Assembly: GCA_028752905.1 (NCBI GenBank)
Contig: JAQNBH010000128.1
Location: forward strand, 321,039-385,038
Direction: 5' to 3'
Source of the DNA: Cladorhizidae sp. MBARI D1340-BT2
Lineage: Eukaryota; Porifera; Demospongiae; Poecilosclerida; Cladorhizidae
Length of the DNA stretch: 64,000 nt
Positions within the stretch are counted from its first letter, which is position 1, and each line of letters begins with the position of its first letter. Shown here piece by piece: positions 34,746 through 47,945 of the stretch. Made by a program: the position numbers and the translations under genes. The notes beneath the pieces are model-generated. The model ran no database searches. It was not told the DNA's origin and worked only from the letters and a program-made list of their open reading frames with translations.

Positions 34746-35384
34746 CACTAGAAGTTGAGATTTTTAGACATATACATTACATGCATGTATATGTTCTATG
34801 ATGCATGTTTCAGAGAGCACTATGAGGATTTACACTAGAAGTTAAGTAAATTTTAGATTTTTATAAGAACATATACATGCATGTAATTAAAGCGGGTGCA
34901 TGTAATTATATGGGAACATTATAAAAAATATGCATGAAATAATTACATGGATATGTGACATGGATATGTGAAAAGTGAAAATAAGGGAGTGAATGTAGTT
35001 ATAGGCACAAATCTAATTATAGGTTGTTATAAGACGTCATGAATGTAATTATAGAGACATGTCATTTAGAAAATGTAAGAAGAATACATGATTGCATCTA
35101 TGAACTATATAGTAGTAAAGACATTATATGCATTATACTGAGTAGAGAGTAAATGTATGTATGTTAGGGGATCAGGTGTGTATATAGGGCATATAAAATA
35201 GACACATATAAGTAATTATTTAAGCAACATTCATATATGGCCTCACATGTATAAATATTGGGTATATATACGCATGTGAAGCACAAAAGGTTTGTAAGTT
35301 AGAAAATTTTAAATCCATATATAATATATTTTATATATATATAAAGAACAAGTTCCTCTTAAATATAAAGGGTGTTCCTCTAAA
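34746..35384. other. AT-rich unique spacer of block X'
   Basis: Paralogue of 4,916-5,439, with small internal duplications (CATGGATATGTGA doubled near 34,950). No gene is visible. Confidence 0.6.
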
Positions 35385-35683
35385 CATCCAGCACCTTTTT
35401 CCTGACAGACCTCGAAGGCTGATGACAGCAGCCAGAGTGAGAGATACTTTACCTAATAGCCACATCAATGGAGGCTTGCCTGGAGTAATTGTCATTGTAA
35501 ATTTGTGCAAAATTAAAACATAAATATGACATTCAGAATAACTCAATGTCCAGGGCTGTAACTTTGCCCTTTGCTACTCTGTGCATAATAGTAGAGTGCT
35601 TGGTAAGCTCACATTTGGGTTAGGTGATAAAAGCTCCACCAGCATCAAATTTCAGCGAGATGTATTATGTAAAGGGTCCTGTA
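35385..35683. repeat. Dispersed repeat family R, copy 3
   Basis: Close paralogue of 5,440-5,700. The minus strand holds an open frame to 35,331 (71 codons), but it is not open in the other copies, so I do not call a gene. Confidence 0.6.
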
Positions 35684-38600
35684 ATGTTTGTTCTCTACAT
35701 TGATAGGTAAAGGGTCAAGTAAATGTTTGTTCTCTTACACTGATAGATAAAGGGTCCTGTAAATGTTTGTTCTCTACACTGATAGGTAAAGGGTCCTGTC
35801 AATATTTGTTCTCTACACTGATAGGTAAAGGACCCAGTAAATATTTGTTCTCTACACTGATAGGTAAAGGGTCCAGTAAATGTTTGTTCTCTACACTGAT
35901 AGGGTCAAGTAAATGTTTGTTCTCTACACTGATATATAGGTAAAGGGTCAAGTAAATGTTTGATCTCTACATTGATAGGTAAAGGGAAATAAAAATGTTT
36001 CCCCCTCTAAATTGATAGGTAAACAGTCCTGTAAATGTTTATTCTCTACATTGATAGGTAAAGGGTCCTGTAAATGTTTGTTCTCTACACTGATAGGTAA
36101 AGGGTCCTGTAAATGTTTGTTCTCTACACTGATAGGTAAAGGGTCCTGTAAATATTTGTTCTCTACACCGATAGGTAAATGGTCCTGTAAATGTTTATTC
36201 TCTACATTGATATTGATAGGTAAAGGGTCCTGTAAATGTTTATTCTCTACATTGATAGGTAAAGGGTCCTGTAAATGTTTGTTCTCTACACTGATAGGTA
36301 AAGGGTCCTGTAAATATTTGTTCTCTACACTGATAGGTAAATGGTCCTGTAAATGTTTATTCTCTACATTGATAGGTAAAGATAGGTAAAGGGTTCATTA
36401 AATGTTTGTTCTCTACACTGATAGGTAAAGGGTCCTGTAAATGTTTATTCTCTACATTGATAGGTAAATGGTTCTGTAAATGTTTGTTCTCTACACTGAT
36501 ATGTAAAGGGTCCTGTAAATATTTATTCTCTACATTGATAGGTAAAGGGTCCTATAAATGTTTGTTCTCTACACTGATAGGTGATAGGGAAAGGGTCCAG
36601 TAAATGTTTGTTCTCTACACTGATAGGTAAAGGGTCCAGTAAATGTTTGTTCTCTACACTGATAGGTAAAGGGTCCTGTAAATATTTGTTCTCTACACTG
36701 ATAGGTAAAGGGTCCTGTAAATATTTGTTCTCTACACTGATAGGTAAAGGGTCCTGTAAATGTTTATTCTCTACATTGATAGGTAAAGGGTCCTGTAAAT
36801 GTTTATTCTCTACATTGATAGGTAAAGGGTCCTGTAAATGTTTATTCTCTACATTGATAGGTAAAGGGTTGATAGGTAAAGGGTCCTGTAAATGTTTGTT
36901 CTCTACACTGATAGGTAAAGGGTCAAGCAAATGTTTGATCTCTACATTGATAGGTAAAGGGATAGGTAAAGGGAAATGAAAATGTTTCCCCCTCTAAATT
37001 GATAGGTAAACAGTCCTGTAAATGTTTATTCTCTACATTGATAGGTAAAGGGTCAAGTAAATGTTTGTTCTCTACACTGATAGGTAAAGGGTCCTGTAAA
37101 TGTTTATTCTCTACATTGATAGGTAAAGGGTTCTGTAAATTTTTGTTCTCTACATTGATAGGTAAAGGGTCCTGTAAATGTTTGTTCTCTACACTGATAG
37201 GTAAAGGGTCCTGTAAATATTTGTTCTCTACACTGATAGGTAAAGGGTCAAGTAAATGTTTATTCTCTACATTGATAGCTAAAGGGTCAAGTAAATGTTT
37301 GTTCTCTACATTGAATGTAAATGGTCTGTAAATGTTTATTCTCTACATTGATAGGTAAAGGGTTCTGTAAATGTTTGTTCTCTACACTGATAGGTAAAGG
37401 GTCCTGTAAACGTTTGTTCTCTACATTGATAGGTAAAGGGTCCTGTAAATATTTGTTCTCTACACTGATAGGTAAAGGGTCAAGTAAATGTTTATTCTCT
37501 ACATTGATAGCTAAAGGGTCAAGTAAATGTTTGTTCTCTACACTGATAGGTAAAGGGTCCTGTAAATATTTGTTCTCTACACTGATAGGTAAAGGGTCAA
37601 GTAAATGTTTATTCTCTACATTGATAGCTAAGCTAAAGGGTCAAGTAAATGTTTGTTCTCTACATTGATAGGTAAATGGTCCTGTAAATGTTTATTCTCT
37701 ACATTGATAGGTAAAGGGTTCTGTAAATGTTTGTTCTCTACACTGATAGGTAAAGGGTCCTGTAAACGTTTGTTCTCTACATTGATAGGTAAAGGGTCCT
37801 GTAAATATTTGTTCTCTACACTGATAGGTAAAGGGTCAAGTAAATGTTTATTCTCTACATTGATAGCTAAATTCTGTAAATGTTTGTTCTCTACACTGAT
37901 AGGTAAAGGGTCCTGTAAACGTTTGTTCTCTACACTGATAGGTAAAGGGTCAAGTAAATGTTTATTCTCTACATTGATAGCTAAAGGGTCAAGTAAATGT
38001 TTGTTCTCTACACTGATAGGTAAAGGGTCCTGTAAATATTTGTTCTCTACACTGATAGGTAAAGGGTCAAGTAAATGTTTATTCTCTACATTGATAGCTA
38101 AATTCTGTAAATGTTTGTTCTCTACACTGATAGGTAAAGGGTCCTGTAAACGTTTGTTCTCTACACTGATAGGTAAAGGGTCAAGTAAATGTTTATTCTC
38201 TACATTGATAGCTGATAGCTAAAGGGTTCTGTAAATGTTTGTTCTCTACACTGATAGGTAAAGGGTCCTGTAAACGTTTGTTCTCTACACTGATAGGTAA
38301 AGGACCCAGTAAATATTTGTTCTCTACACTGATAGGTAAAGGGTCCAGTAAATGTTTGTTCTCTACACTGATTCTACACTGATAGGGTCAAGTAAATGTT
38401 TGTTCTCTACACTGATATATAGGTAAAGGGTCAAGTAAATGTTTGATCTCTACATTGATAGGGAACGGGAAATGAAAATGTTTCCCCCTCTAAATTGATA
38501 GGTAAACAGTCCTGTAAATGTTTTATTCTCTACATTGATAGGTAAAGGGTCCTGTAAATGTTTGTTCTCTACACTGATAGGTAAAGGGTCCTGTAAATGT

Positions 38601-40215
38601 TTGTTCTCTACACTGATAGGTAAAGGGTCCTGTAAATATTTGTTCTCTACACCGATAGGTAAATGGTCCTGTAAATGTTTATTCTCTACATTGATAGGTA
38701 AAGGGTCCTGTAAATGTTTATTCTCTACATTGATAGGTAAAGGGTCCTGTAAATGTTTGTTCTCTACACTGATAGGTAAAGGGTCCTGTAAATATTTGTT
38801 CTCTACACTGATAGGTAAATAGTCCTGTAAATGATTATTCTCTACATTGATAGGTAAAGGGTTCATTAAATGTTTGTTCTCTACACTGATAGGTAAAGGG
38901 TCCTGTAAATGTTTATTCTCTACATTGATAGGTAAATGGTTCTGTAAATGTTTGTTCTCTACACTGATAGGTAAAGGGTCCTGTAAATATTTATTCTCTA
39001 CATTGATAGGTAAAGGGTCCTATAAATGTTTGTTCTCTACACTGATAGGTGATAGGGAAAGGGTCCAGTAAATGTTTGTTCTCTACACTGATAGGTAAAG
39101 GGTCCAGTAAATGTTTGTTCTCTACACTGATAGGTAAAGGGTCCTGTAAATATTTGTTCTCTACACTGATAGGTAAAGGGTCCTGTAAATATTTGTTCTC
39201 TACACTGATAGGTAAAGGGTCCTGTAAATGTTTATTCTCTACATTGATAGGTAAAGGGTCCTGTAAATGTTTATTCTCTACATTGATAGGTAAAGGGTCC
39301 TGTAAATGTTTATTCTCTACATTGATAGGTGATAGGTAATAGGTAAAGGGTCCTGTAAATGTTTGTTCTCTACACTGATAGGTAAAGGGTCAAGCAAATG
39401 TTTGATCTCTACATTGATAGGTAAAGGGAAATGAAAATGTTTCCCCCTCTAAATTGATAGGTAAACAGTCCTGTAAATGTTTATTCTCTACATTGATAGG
39501 TAAAGGGTCAAGTAAATGTTTGTTCTCTACACTGATAGGTAAAGGGTCCTGTAAATGTTTATTCTCTACATTGATAGGTAAAGGGTTCTGTAAATGTTTG
39601 TTCTCTACATTGATAGGTAAAGGGTCCTGTAAATGTTTGTTCTCTACACTGATAGGTAAAGGGTCCTGTAAATATTTGTTCTCTACACTGATAGGTAAAG
39701 GGTCAAGTAAATGTTTATTCTCTACATTGATAGCTAAGCTAAAGGGTCAAGTAAATGTTTGTTCTCTACATTGATAGGTAAATGGTCCTGTAAATGTTTA
39801 TTCTCTACATTGATAGGTAAAGGGTTCTGTAAATGTTTGTTCTCTACACTGATAGGTAAAGGGTCCTGTAAACGTTTGTTCTCTACATTGATAGGTAAAG
39901 GGTCCTGTAAATATTTGTTCTCTACACTGATAGGTAAAGGGTCAAGTAAATGTTTATTCTCTACATCAAGTAAATGTTTGTTCTCTACACTGATAGGTAA
40001 AGGGTCCTGTAAACGTTTGTTCTCTACACTGATAGGTAAAGGGTCAAGTAAATGTTTATTCTCTACATTGATAGCTAAAGGGTTCTGTAAATGTTTGTTC
40101 TCTACACTGATAGGTAAAGGGTCCTGTAAACGTTTGTTCTCTACACTGATAGGTAAAGGGTCCTGTAAATATTTGTTCTCTACACTGATAGGTAAAGGGT
40201 CAAGTAAATGTTTAT
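35684..40215. repeat. 39-bp minisatellite, expanded array in block X'
   Basis: About 116 units against 37 in X. A marker variant TTTCCCCCTCTAAATTGA occurs at about 35,998, 36,985, 38,481 and 39,440. Spacings (987, 959, and about 2,455-2,483) show a higher-order block of roughly 2.47 kb repeated twice. A related variant is present once in X (6,500). Confidence 0.97.
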
Positions 40216-40499
40216 ACTGTGTAGAAGCTGTTGCTGCTTTAGTACATCCTGAGTACAGTCATGTTATGTAGTGTATACTGTCATGGGGGAAGGGCTATGT
40301 GCGGGGTGTGTGTGATAGATAGATAGACACACAATACATAATTCCTTGAAGATAAATGACCTTGTCTCTAATGCTCTTTTGTGCTTAAAACAATACATAT
40401 ACGGTAAAGGGTCACCACAATGTAATGCCCTTGCAGATTCCCAACTGGTGTGAGATCCTCTCACTACCTTGCGCTGGCAGGTTGTACTATGGAAGTTTT
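40216..40499. other. Unique sequence absent from block X
   Basis: Start of a 1.4-kb segment (40,216-41,611) with no counterpart in X between the 39-bp array and the TATGGCG linker. No gene is supported here. Confidence 0.5.
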
Positions 40500-41055
40500 G
40501 CCTGTGAAGGTAAAACTATGAGAGGAGGTTTCTAATAGCTTCCCCTGAAGATGGGCTGAACACTAAGAGTAAGTGAAGGTAAGGCTATGAGAGGAGGTTT
40601 CTAGCAGATTCCCCTGAAGATGGTCTGAACAGTAAGAGTAAGTGAAGGTAAGGCTATGAGAGGAGGTTTCTAGCAGATTCCCCTGAAGATGGTCTTAACA
40701 CTAAGAGTAAGTGAAGGTAAGGCTATGAGAGTAGGTTTCTAACAGCTTCCCCTGAAGATGGGCTGAACACTAAGAGTAAGTGAAGGTAAGGCTATGAGAG
40801 GAGGTTTCTAATAGTTTCCCCTGAAGATGGGATGAACACTAAGAGTAAGTGAAGGTAAGGCTGTGAGAGGAGGTTTCTAACAGCTTCCCCTGAAGATGGG
40901 CTGAACACTAAGAGTGAGTGAAGGTAAGGCTATGAGAGGAGGTTTCTAATAGCTTCCCCTGAAGATGGGCTGAACACTAAGAGTAAGTGAAGGTAAGGCT
41001 ATGAGAGGAGGTTTCTCACAGCTTCCCCTGAAGATGGGCTGAACACTAAGAGTGA
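40500..41055. repeat. 69-bp minisatellite, about eight units
   Basis: Period 69 bp (for example, starts 40,551 and 40,620), with blocks AGTGAAGGTAAGGCTATGAG, AGGAGGTTTCTAA and TTCCCCTGAAGATGGGCTGA. It is found only in X'. Confidence 0.95.
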
Positions 41056-41691
41056 GGCCACCAGCCAGTGCTTGCTGGCATCGGTAGAAAACTGAAGGGA
41101 AGGGGAAGGCCACGAAGAAGATGACATATTCTATCATATTGTAAAGAAGTGGCTTGAAACTGTTCGTGTCTTACTTGACGACCAAAACAAATTTGACGGG
41201 TAATCAATTTAGAGGCTAATAAAATTTGGCGGGTAATAAAAGCTGGCAGGTGTGCACTGGTGCCTGTAAAGGGGGCGTGGCAAGATAGTCCCGCAGATCA
41301 GAGTTATGGAGACCTTCACATTTTCTTGTTGCGTGAGAGGCCACATGTGCACATAATGGACCCCTACTTGGGGAGAAGAACTGAACTCCGAGTGTGTGCC
41401 CGGCAACTGCACTGAGCCCTACGCTGTTGCTGTGTAAGGAACTGGACAGACTCGGCTGGTCAGTGCTCAACTTCCTCAGCTGCCAGCTTCACTGCTTGGT
41501 CCGACGACTCCGAGGAGCCACCATTATCTGCAGGCTTGCTCTTCTTGACAAATAAATGGAAGCAGAACTTGATCGTGTCAGGCGCACGACATGTGCAAGG
41601 TGGGTGTGTTTTATGGCGTTAATTTAATTTTGTATTTTTAGTCTTTTACCGCCAAATCTTCTAATTTAAATATCTGTCAATATTTCCAGGC
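41056..41691. other. Unique sequence with a possible first coding exon
   Basis: Less AT-rich than its surroundings. An ATG at 41,556 reads MEAELDRVRRTTCA to a donor-like CAAG|GTGGGT (boundary 41,599/41,600). If used, the intron would contain the following arrays. There is no independent support (no homology, no acceptor exon found). From 41,612 the sequence equals the X linker at 7,171. Confidence 0.25.
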
Positions 41692-41945
41692 CTGCTAGTT
41701 GGTGTGTAGTCCTACCTGTACTGCCATGCTAGTTGGTGTGTAGTCCTACCTGTACTGCCATGCTAGTTGGTGTGTAGTCCTACCTGTACTGCCATGCTAG
41801 TTGGTGTGTAGTCCTACCTGTACTGCCATGCTAGTTGGTGTGTAGTCCTACCTGTACTGCCATGCTAGTTGGTGTGTAGTCCTACCTGTACTGCCATGCT
41901 AGTTGGTGTGTAGTCCTACTTGTGCTGCCATGCTAGTTGAGCTAG
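41692..41945. repeat. 34-bp minisatellite (family 34b), short array in block X'
   Basis: About seven units plus a disrupted last unit; paralogue of the 40-unit array at 7,258-8,604. Confidence 0.95.
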
Positions 41946-42065
41946 TTGGTGTATAGTCTAGCAACAACAGAGTGGCACTTAACAGTTCCCATTATAAAAG
42001 CTTTCTCTGTGCAAGATTGAAAGTTGACTTAATTAGATCTTTGTTACTATGATTGAGTTCTCAAA

Positions 42066-45000
42066 AGCTCCTTATGCTGTGTAGCACTGAGTCATGGACA
42101 CCAGATGAGAGAGCTCCTTATGCTGTACAGCACTGAGTCATGGACACCAGATGAGAGAGCTCCTTATGCTGTACAGCACTGAGTCATGGACACCAGATGA
42201 GAGAGCTCCTTATGCTGTACAGCACTGAGTCATGGACACCAGATGAGAGAGCTCCTTATGCTGTACAGCACTGAGTCATGGACACCAGATGAGAGAGAGC
42301 CTTATGCTGTACAGCACTGAGTCATGGACACCAGATGAGAGAGAGCCTTATGCTGTACAGCACTGAGTCATGGACACCAGATGAGAGAGCTCCTTATGCT
42401 GTACAGCACTGAGTCATGGACACCAGATGAGAGAGCTCCTTATGCTGTACAGCACTGAGTCATGGACACCAGATGAGAGAGAGCCTTATGCTGTACAGCA
42501 CTGAGTCATGGACACCAGATGAGAGAGAGCCTTATGCTGTACAGCACTGAGTCATGGACACCAGATGAGAGAGCTCCTTATGCTGTACAGCACTGAGTCA
42601 TGGGCACCAGATGAGAGAGCTCCTTATGCTGTACAGCACTGAGCCATGGACACCAGATGAGAGAGCTCCTTATGCTGTGTAGCACTGAGTCATGGGCACC
42701 AGATGAGAGAGCTCCTTATGCTGTGTAGCACTGAGTCATGGGCACCAGTTGAGAGAGCTCCTTATGCTGTACAGCACTGAGTCATGGACACCAGATGAGA
42801 GAGCTCCTTATGCTGTACAGCACTGAGTCATGGACACCAGATGAGAGAGCTCCTTATGCTGTACAGCACTGCATGGACACCAGATGAGAGAGCTCCTTAT
42901 GCTGTACAGCACTGAGCCATGGACACCAGATGAGAGAGCTCCTTATGCTGTACAGCACTGAGTCATGGACACCAGATGAGAGAGCTCCTTATGCTGTACA
43001 GCACTGAGTCATGGACACCAGATGAGAGAGCTCCTTATGCTGTACAGCACTGAGTCATGGACACCAGATGAGAGAGCTCCTTATGCTGTACAGCACTGAG
43101 TCATGGACACCAGATGAGAGAGCTCCTTATGCTGTGTAGCACTGAGTCATGGGCACCAGTTGAGAGAGCTCCTTATGCTGTACAGCACTGAGTCATGGAC
43201 ACCAGATGAGAGAGCTCCTTATGCTGTACAGCACTGAGTCATGGACACCAGATGAGAGAGCTCCTTATGCTGTGTAGCACTGAGTCATGGACACCAGATG
43301 AGAGAGCTCCTTATGCTGTACAGCACTGAGTCATGGACACCAGATGAGAGAGCTCCTTATGCTGTGTAGCACTGAGTCATGGACACCAGATGAGAGAGCT
43401 CCTTATGCTGTACAGCACTGAGTCATGGACACCAGATGAGAGAGCTCCTTATGCTGTACAGCACTGAGTCATGGACACCAGATGAGAGAGCTCCTTATGC
43501 TGTGTAGCACTGAGTCATGGACACCAGATGAGAGAGCTCCTTATGCTGTACAGCACTGAGTCATGGGCACCAGATGAGAGAGCTCCTTATGCTGTACAGC
43601 ACTGAGTCATGGACACCAGATGAGAGAGCTCCTTATGCTGTGTAGCACTGAGTCATGGATACCAGATGAGAGAGCTCCTTATGCTGTACAGCACTGAGTC
43701 ATGGACACCAGATGAGAGAGCTCCTTATGCTGTACAGCACTGAGCCATGGACACCAGATGAGAGAGCTCCTTATGTTGTACAGCACTGAGTCATGGACAC
43801 CAGATGAGAGAGCTCCTTATGCTGTACAGCACTGAGTCATGGACACCAGATGAGAGAGCTCCTTATGCTGTACAGCACTGAGTCATGGACACCAGATGAG
43901 AGAGCTCCTTATGCTGTACAGCACTGAGTCATGGACACCAGATGAGAGAGCTCCTTATGCTGTACAGCACTGAGTCATGGACACCAGATGAGAGAGCTCC
44001 TTATGCTGTACAGCACTGAGTCATGGACACCAGATGAGAGAGCTCCTTATGCTGTACAGCACTGAGTCATGGACACCAGATGAGAGAGCTCCTTATGCTG
44101 TACAGCACTGAGTCATGGACACCAGATGAGAGAGCTCCTTATGCTGTGTAGCACTGATGGACACCAGATGAGAGAGCTCCTTATGCTGTACAGCACTGAG
44201 CCATGGACACCAGATGAGAGAGCTCCTTATGCTGTACAGCACTGAGTCATGGACACCAGATGAGAGAGCTCCTTATGCTGTACAGCACTGAGCCATGGAC
44301 ACCAGATGAGAGAGCTCCTTATGCTGTACAGCACTGATGGACACCAGATGAGAGAGCTCCTTATGCTGTACAGCACTGAGTCATGGACACCAGATGAGAG
44401 AGAGCCTTATGCTGTACAGCACTGAGTCATGGACACCAGATGAGAGAGCTCCTTATGCTGTGTAGCACTGAGTCATGGGCACCAGTTGAGAGAGCTCCTT
44501 ATGCTGTACAGCACTGAGTCATGGACACCAGATGAGAGAGCTCCTTATGCTGTACAGCACTGAGTCATGGACACCAGATGAGAGAGCTCCTTATGCTGTA
44601 CAGCACTGAGTCATGGACACCAGATGAGAGAGCTCCTTATGCTGTGTAGCACTGAGTCATGGGCACCAGTTGAGAGAGCTCCTTATGCTGTACAGCACTG
44701 AGTCATGGACACCAGATGAGAGAGCTCCTTATGCTGTACAGCACTGAGTCATGGACACCAGATGGGAGAGCTCCTTATGCTGTACAGCACTGAGTCATGG
44801 ACACCAGATGAGAGAGCTCCTTATGCTGTACAGCACTGAGTCATGGACACCAGATGAGAGAGCTCCTTATGCTGTACAGCACTGAGCCATGGACACCAGA
44901 TGAGAGAGCTCCTTATGGTGTACAGCACTGAGTCATGGACACCAGATGAGAGAGCTCCTTATGCTGTACAGCACTGAGTCATGGACACCAGATGAGAGAG

Positions 45001-47489
45001 CTCCTTATGCTGTACAGCACTGAGTCATGGACACCAGATGAGAGAGCTCCTTATGCTGTACAGCACTGAGTCATGGGCACCAGATGAGAGAGCTCCTTAT
45101 GCTGTACAGCACTGAGTCATGGACACCAGATGAGAGAGCTCCTTATGCTGTACAGCACTGAGCCATGGACACCAGATGAGAGAGCTCCTTATGCTGTACA
45201 GCACTGAGTCATGGACACCAGATGAGAGAGCTCCTTATGCTGTGTAGCACTGAGTCATGGACACCAGATGAGAGAGCTCCTTATGCTGTACAGCACTGAG
45301 CCATGGACACCAGATGAGAGAGCTCCTTATGCTGTACAGCACTGAGTCATGGACACCAGATGAGAGAGCTCCTTATGCTGTACAGCACTGAGTCATGGAC
45401 ACCAGATGAGAGAGCTCCTTATGCTGTACAGCACTGAGTCATGGACACCAGATGAGAGAGCTCCTTATGCTGTACAGCACTGAGTCATGGACACCAGATG
45501 AGAGAGCTCCTTATGGTGTACAGCACTGAGTCATGGACACCAGATGAGAGAGCTCCTTATGCTGTACAGCACTGAGTCATGGACACCAGATGAGAGAGCT
45601 CCTTATGCTGTACAGCACTGAGTCATGGACACCAGATGAGAGAGCTCCTTATGCTGTGTATGAGAGAGCTCCTTATGCTGTACAGCACTGAGTCATGGAC
45701 ACCAGATGAGAGAGCTCCTTATGCTGTACAGCACTGAGTCATGGACACCAGATGAGAGAGCTCCTTATGCTGTACAGCACTGAGTCATGGACACCAGATG
45801 AGAGAGCTCCTTATGCTGTACAGCACTGAGTCATGGACACCAGATGAGAGAGCTCCTTATGCTGTGTAGCACTGAGTCATGGGCACCAGTTGAGAGAGCT
45901 CCTTATGCTGTACAGCACTGAGTCATGGACACCAGATGAGAGAGCTCCTTATGCTGTACAGCACTGAGTCATGGACACCAGATGAGAGAGCTCCTTATGC
46001 TGTACAGCACTGAGTCATGGACACCAGATGAGAGAGCTCCTTATGCTGTGTAGCACTGAGTCATGGGCACCAGTTGAGAGAGCTCCTTATGCTGTACAGC
46101 ACTGAGTCATGGACACCAGATGAGAGAGCTCCTTATGCTGTACAGCACTGAGTCATGGACACCAGATGAGAGAGCTCCTTATGCTGTACAGCACTGAGTC
46201 ATGGACACCAGATGAGAGAGCTCCTTATGCTGTGTAGCACTGAGTCATGGACATCAGATGAGAGAGCTCCTTATGCTGTACAGCACTGAGTCATGGGCAC
46301 CAGATGAGAGAGCTCCTTATGCTGTACAGCACTGAGTCATGGACACCAGATGAGAGAGCTCCTTATGCTGTGTAGCACTGAGTCATGGATACCAGATGAG
46401 AGAGCTCCTTATGCTGTACAGCACTGAGTCATGGACACCAGATGAGAGAGCTCCTTATGCTGTACAGCACTGAGTCATGGACACCAGACGAGAGAGCTCC
46501 TTATGCTGTACAGCACTGAGTCATGGACACCAGATGAGAGAGCTCCTTATGCTGTACAGCACTGAGTCATGGACACCAGATGAGAGAGCTCCTTATGCTG
46601 TACAGCACTGAGTCATGGACACCAGATGAGAGAGCTCCTTATGCTGTGTAGCACTGAGTCATGGACACCAGATGAGAGAGCTCCTTATGCTGTACAGCAC
46701 TGAGTCATGGACACCAGATGAGAGAGCTCCTTATGCTGTACAGCACTGAGTCATGGACACCAGATGAGAGAGCTCCTTATGCTGTACAGCACTGAGTCAT
46801 GGACACCAGATGAGAGAGCTCCTTATGCTGTGTAGCACTGAGTCATGGGCACCAGTTGAGAGAGCTCCTTATGCTGTACAGCACTGAGTCATGGACACCA
46901 GATGAGAGAGCTCCTTATGCTGTACAGCACTGAGTCATGGGCACCAGATGAGAGAGCTCCTTATGCTGTACAGCACTGAGTCATGGACACCAGATGAGAG
47001 AGCTCCTTATGCTGTGTAGCACTGAGTCATGGATACCAGATGAGAGAGCTCCTTATGCTGTACAGCACTGAGCCATGGACACCAGATGAGAGAGCTCCTT
47101 ATGTTGTACAGCACTGAGTCATGGACACCAGATGAGAGAGCTCCTTATGCTGTACAGCACTGAGTCATGGACACCAGATGAGAGAGCTCCTTATGCTGTA
47201 CAGCACTGAGCCATGGACACCAGATGAGAGAGCTCCTTATGCTGTACAGCACTGAGTCATGGACACCAGATGAGAGAGCTCCTTATGCTGTACAGCACTG
47301 AGTCATGGGCACCAGATGAGAGAGCTCCTTATGCTGTACAGCACTGAGTCATGGACACCAGATGAGAGAGCTCCTTATGCTGTACAGCACTGAGTCATGG
47401 ACACCAGATGAGAGAGCTCCTTATGCTGTACAGCACTGAGTCATGGACACCAGATGAGAGAGCTCCTTATGCTGTGTAGCACTGAGTCA
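42066..47489. repeat. 46-bp minisatellite, expanded array in block X'
   Basis: About 118 units against 44 in X. A linked variant unit (GTGTAGCACTGAGTCATGGG with CACCAGTTGAG) occurs at 44,460 and 44,644, and at 45,864 and 46,048; both pairs are 184 bp apart, exactly four units. A GAGAGAGAGCC variant clusters at 42,290-42,530. The unique linker 41,946-42,065 equals 8,605-8,693. Confidence 0.97.
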
Positions 47490-47945
47490 TGAACAACAAC
47501 AAGGAGCATGTACAAAAATAACAACTCCTCCCCTTAACACAATGTGACCACAACAAGTGCCCGTGGCTTCCCGGCAAACTCACACATGCTTATATGCTCC
47601 TCCCCCATACCAACCAGGCACGTACATGTGTGTGACTTGTGAGCTACCCATCGAGGCCGCTGTATGCGGTTTATACATCTCTAACTAACATGGACAAAGA
47701 TGCCAAATGCAATGCAACTCACTTCAGTGGATTTTATTGCAATTTTAGAAAATGTTTACTTAATTGCCAAGTTCATACATCAGCTCTCCTCTGCCACACA
47801 CTGCTGGTGTGAATTACCAGAGCAGCTGGAGGAAAATATAATACACCAATTATGACATCATATGCTTTGAGAATCCTGGGAGCCACGCCCATATGAAACT
47901 CAGCGACATGTGGTTCATAATAATGCAGGTGCACTGCATGTCCAG
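47490..47945. other. Unique sequence with a weak minus-strand terminal-exon candidate
   Basis: On the minus strand an open frame ends at TGA 47,773-47,775, and an AATAAA poly(A)-type signal follows (47,733-47,738 on plus). A good acceptor-like TTTTCCTCCAG precedes the last 16 codons. The upstream part of the frame runs into the 36-bp array. No family is recognised. Confidence 0.2.

Noticed and set aside
35331..35546. 71-codon minus ORF in dispersed repeat R, considered as the C-terminus of an LTR retrotransposon protein
   Set aside because: The resemblance is limited to a few residues, and the frame is broken in the two other copies of the repeat.
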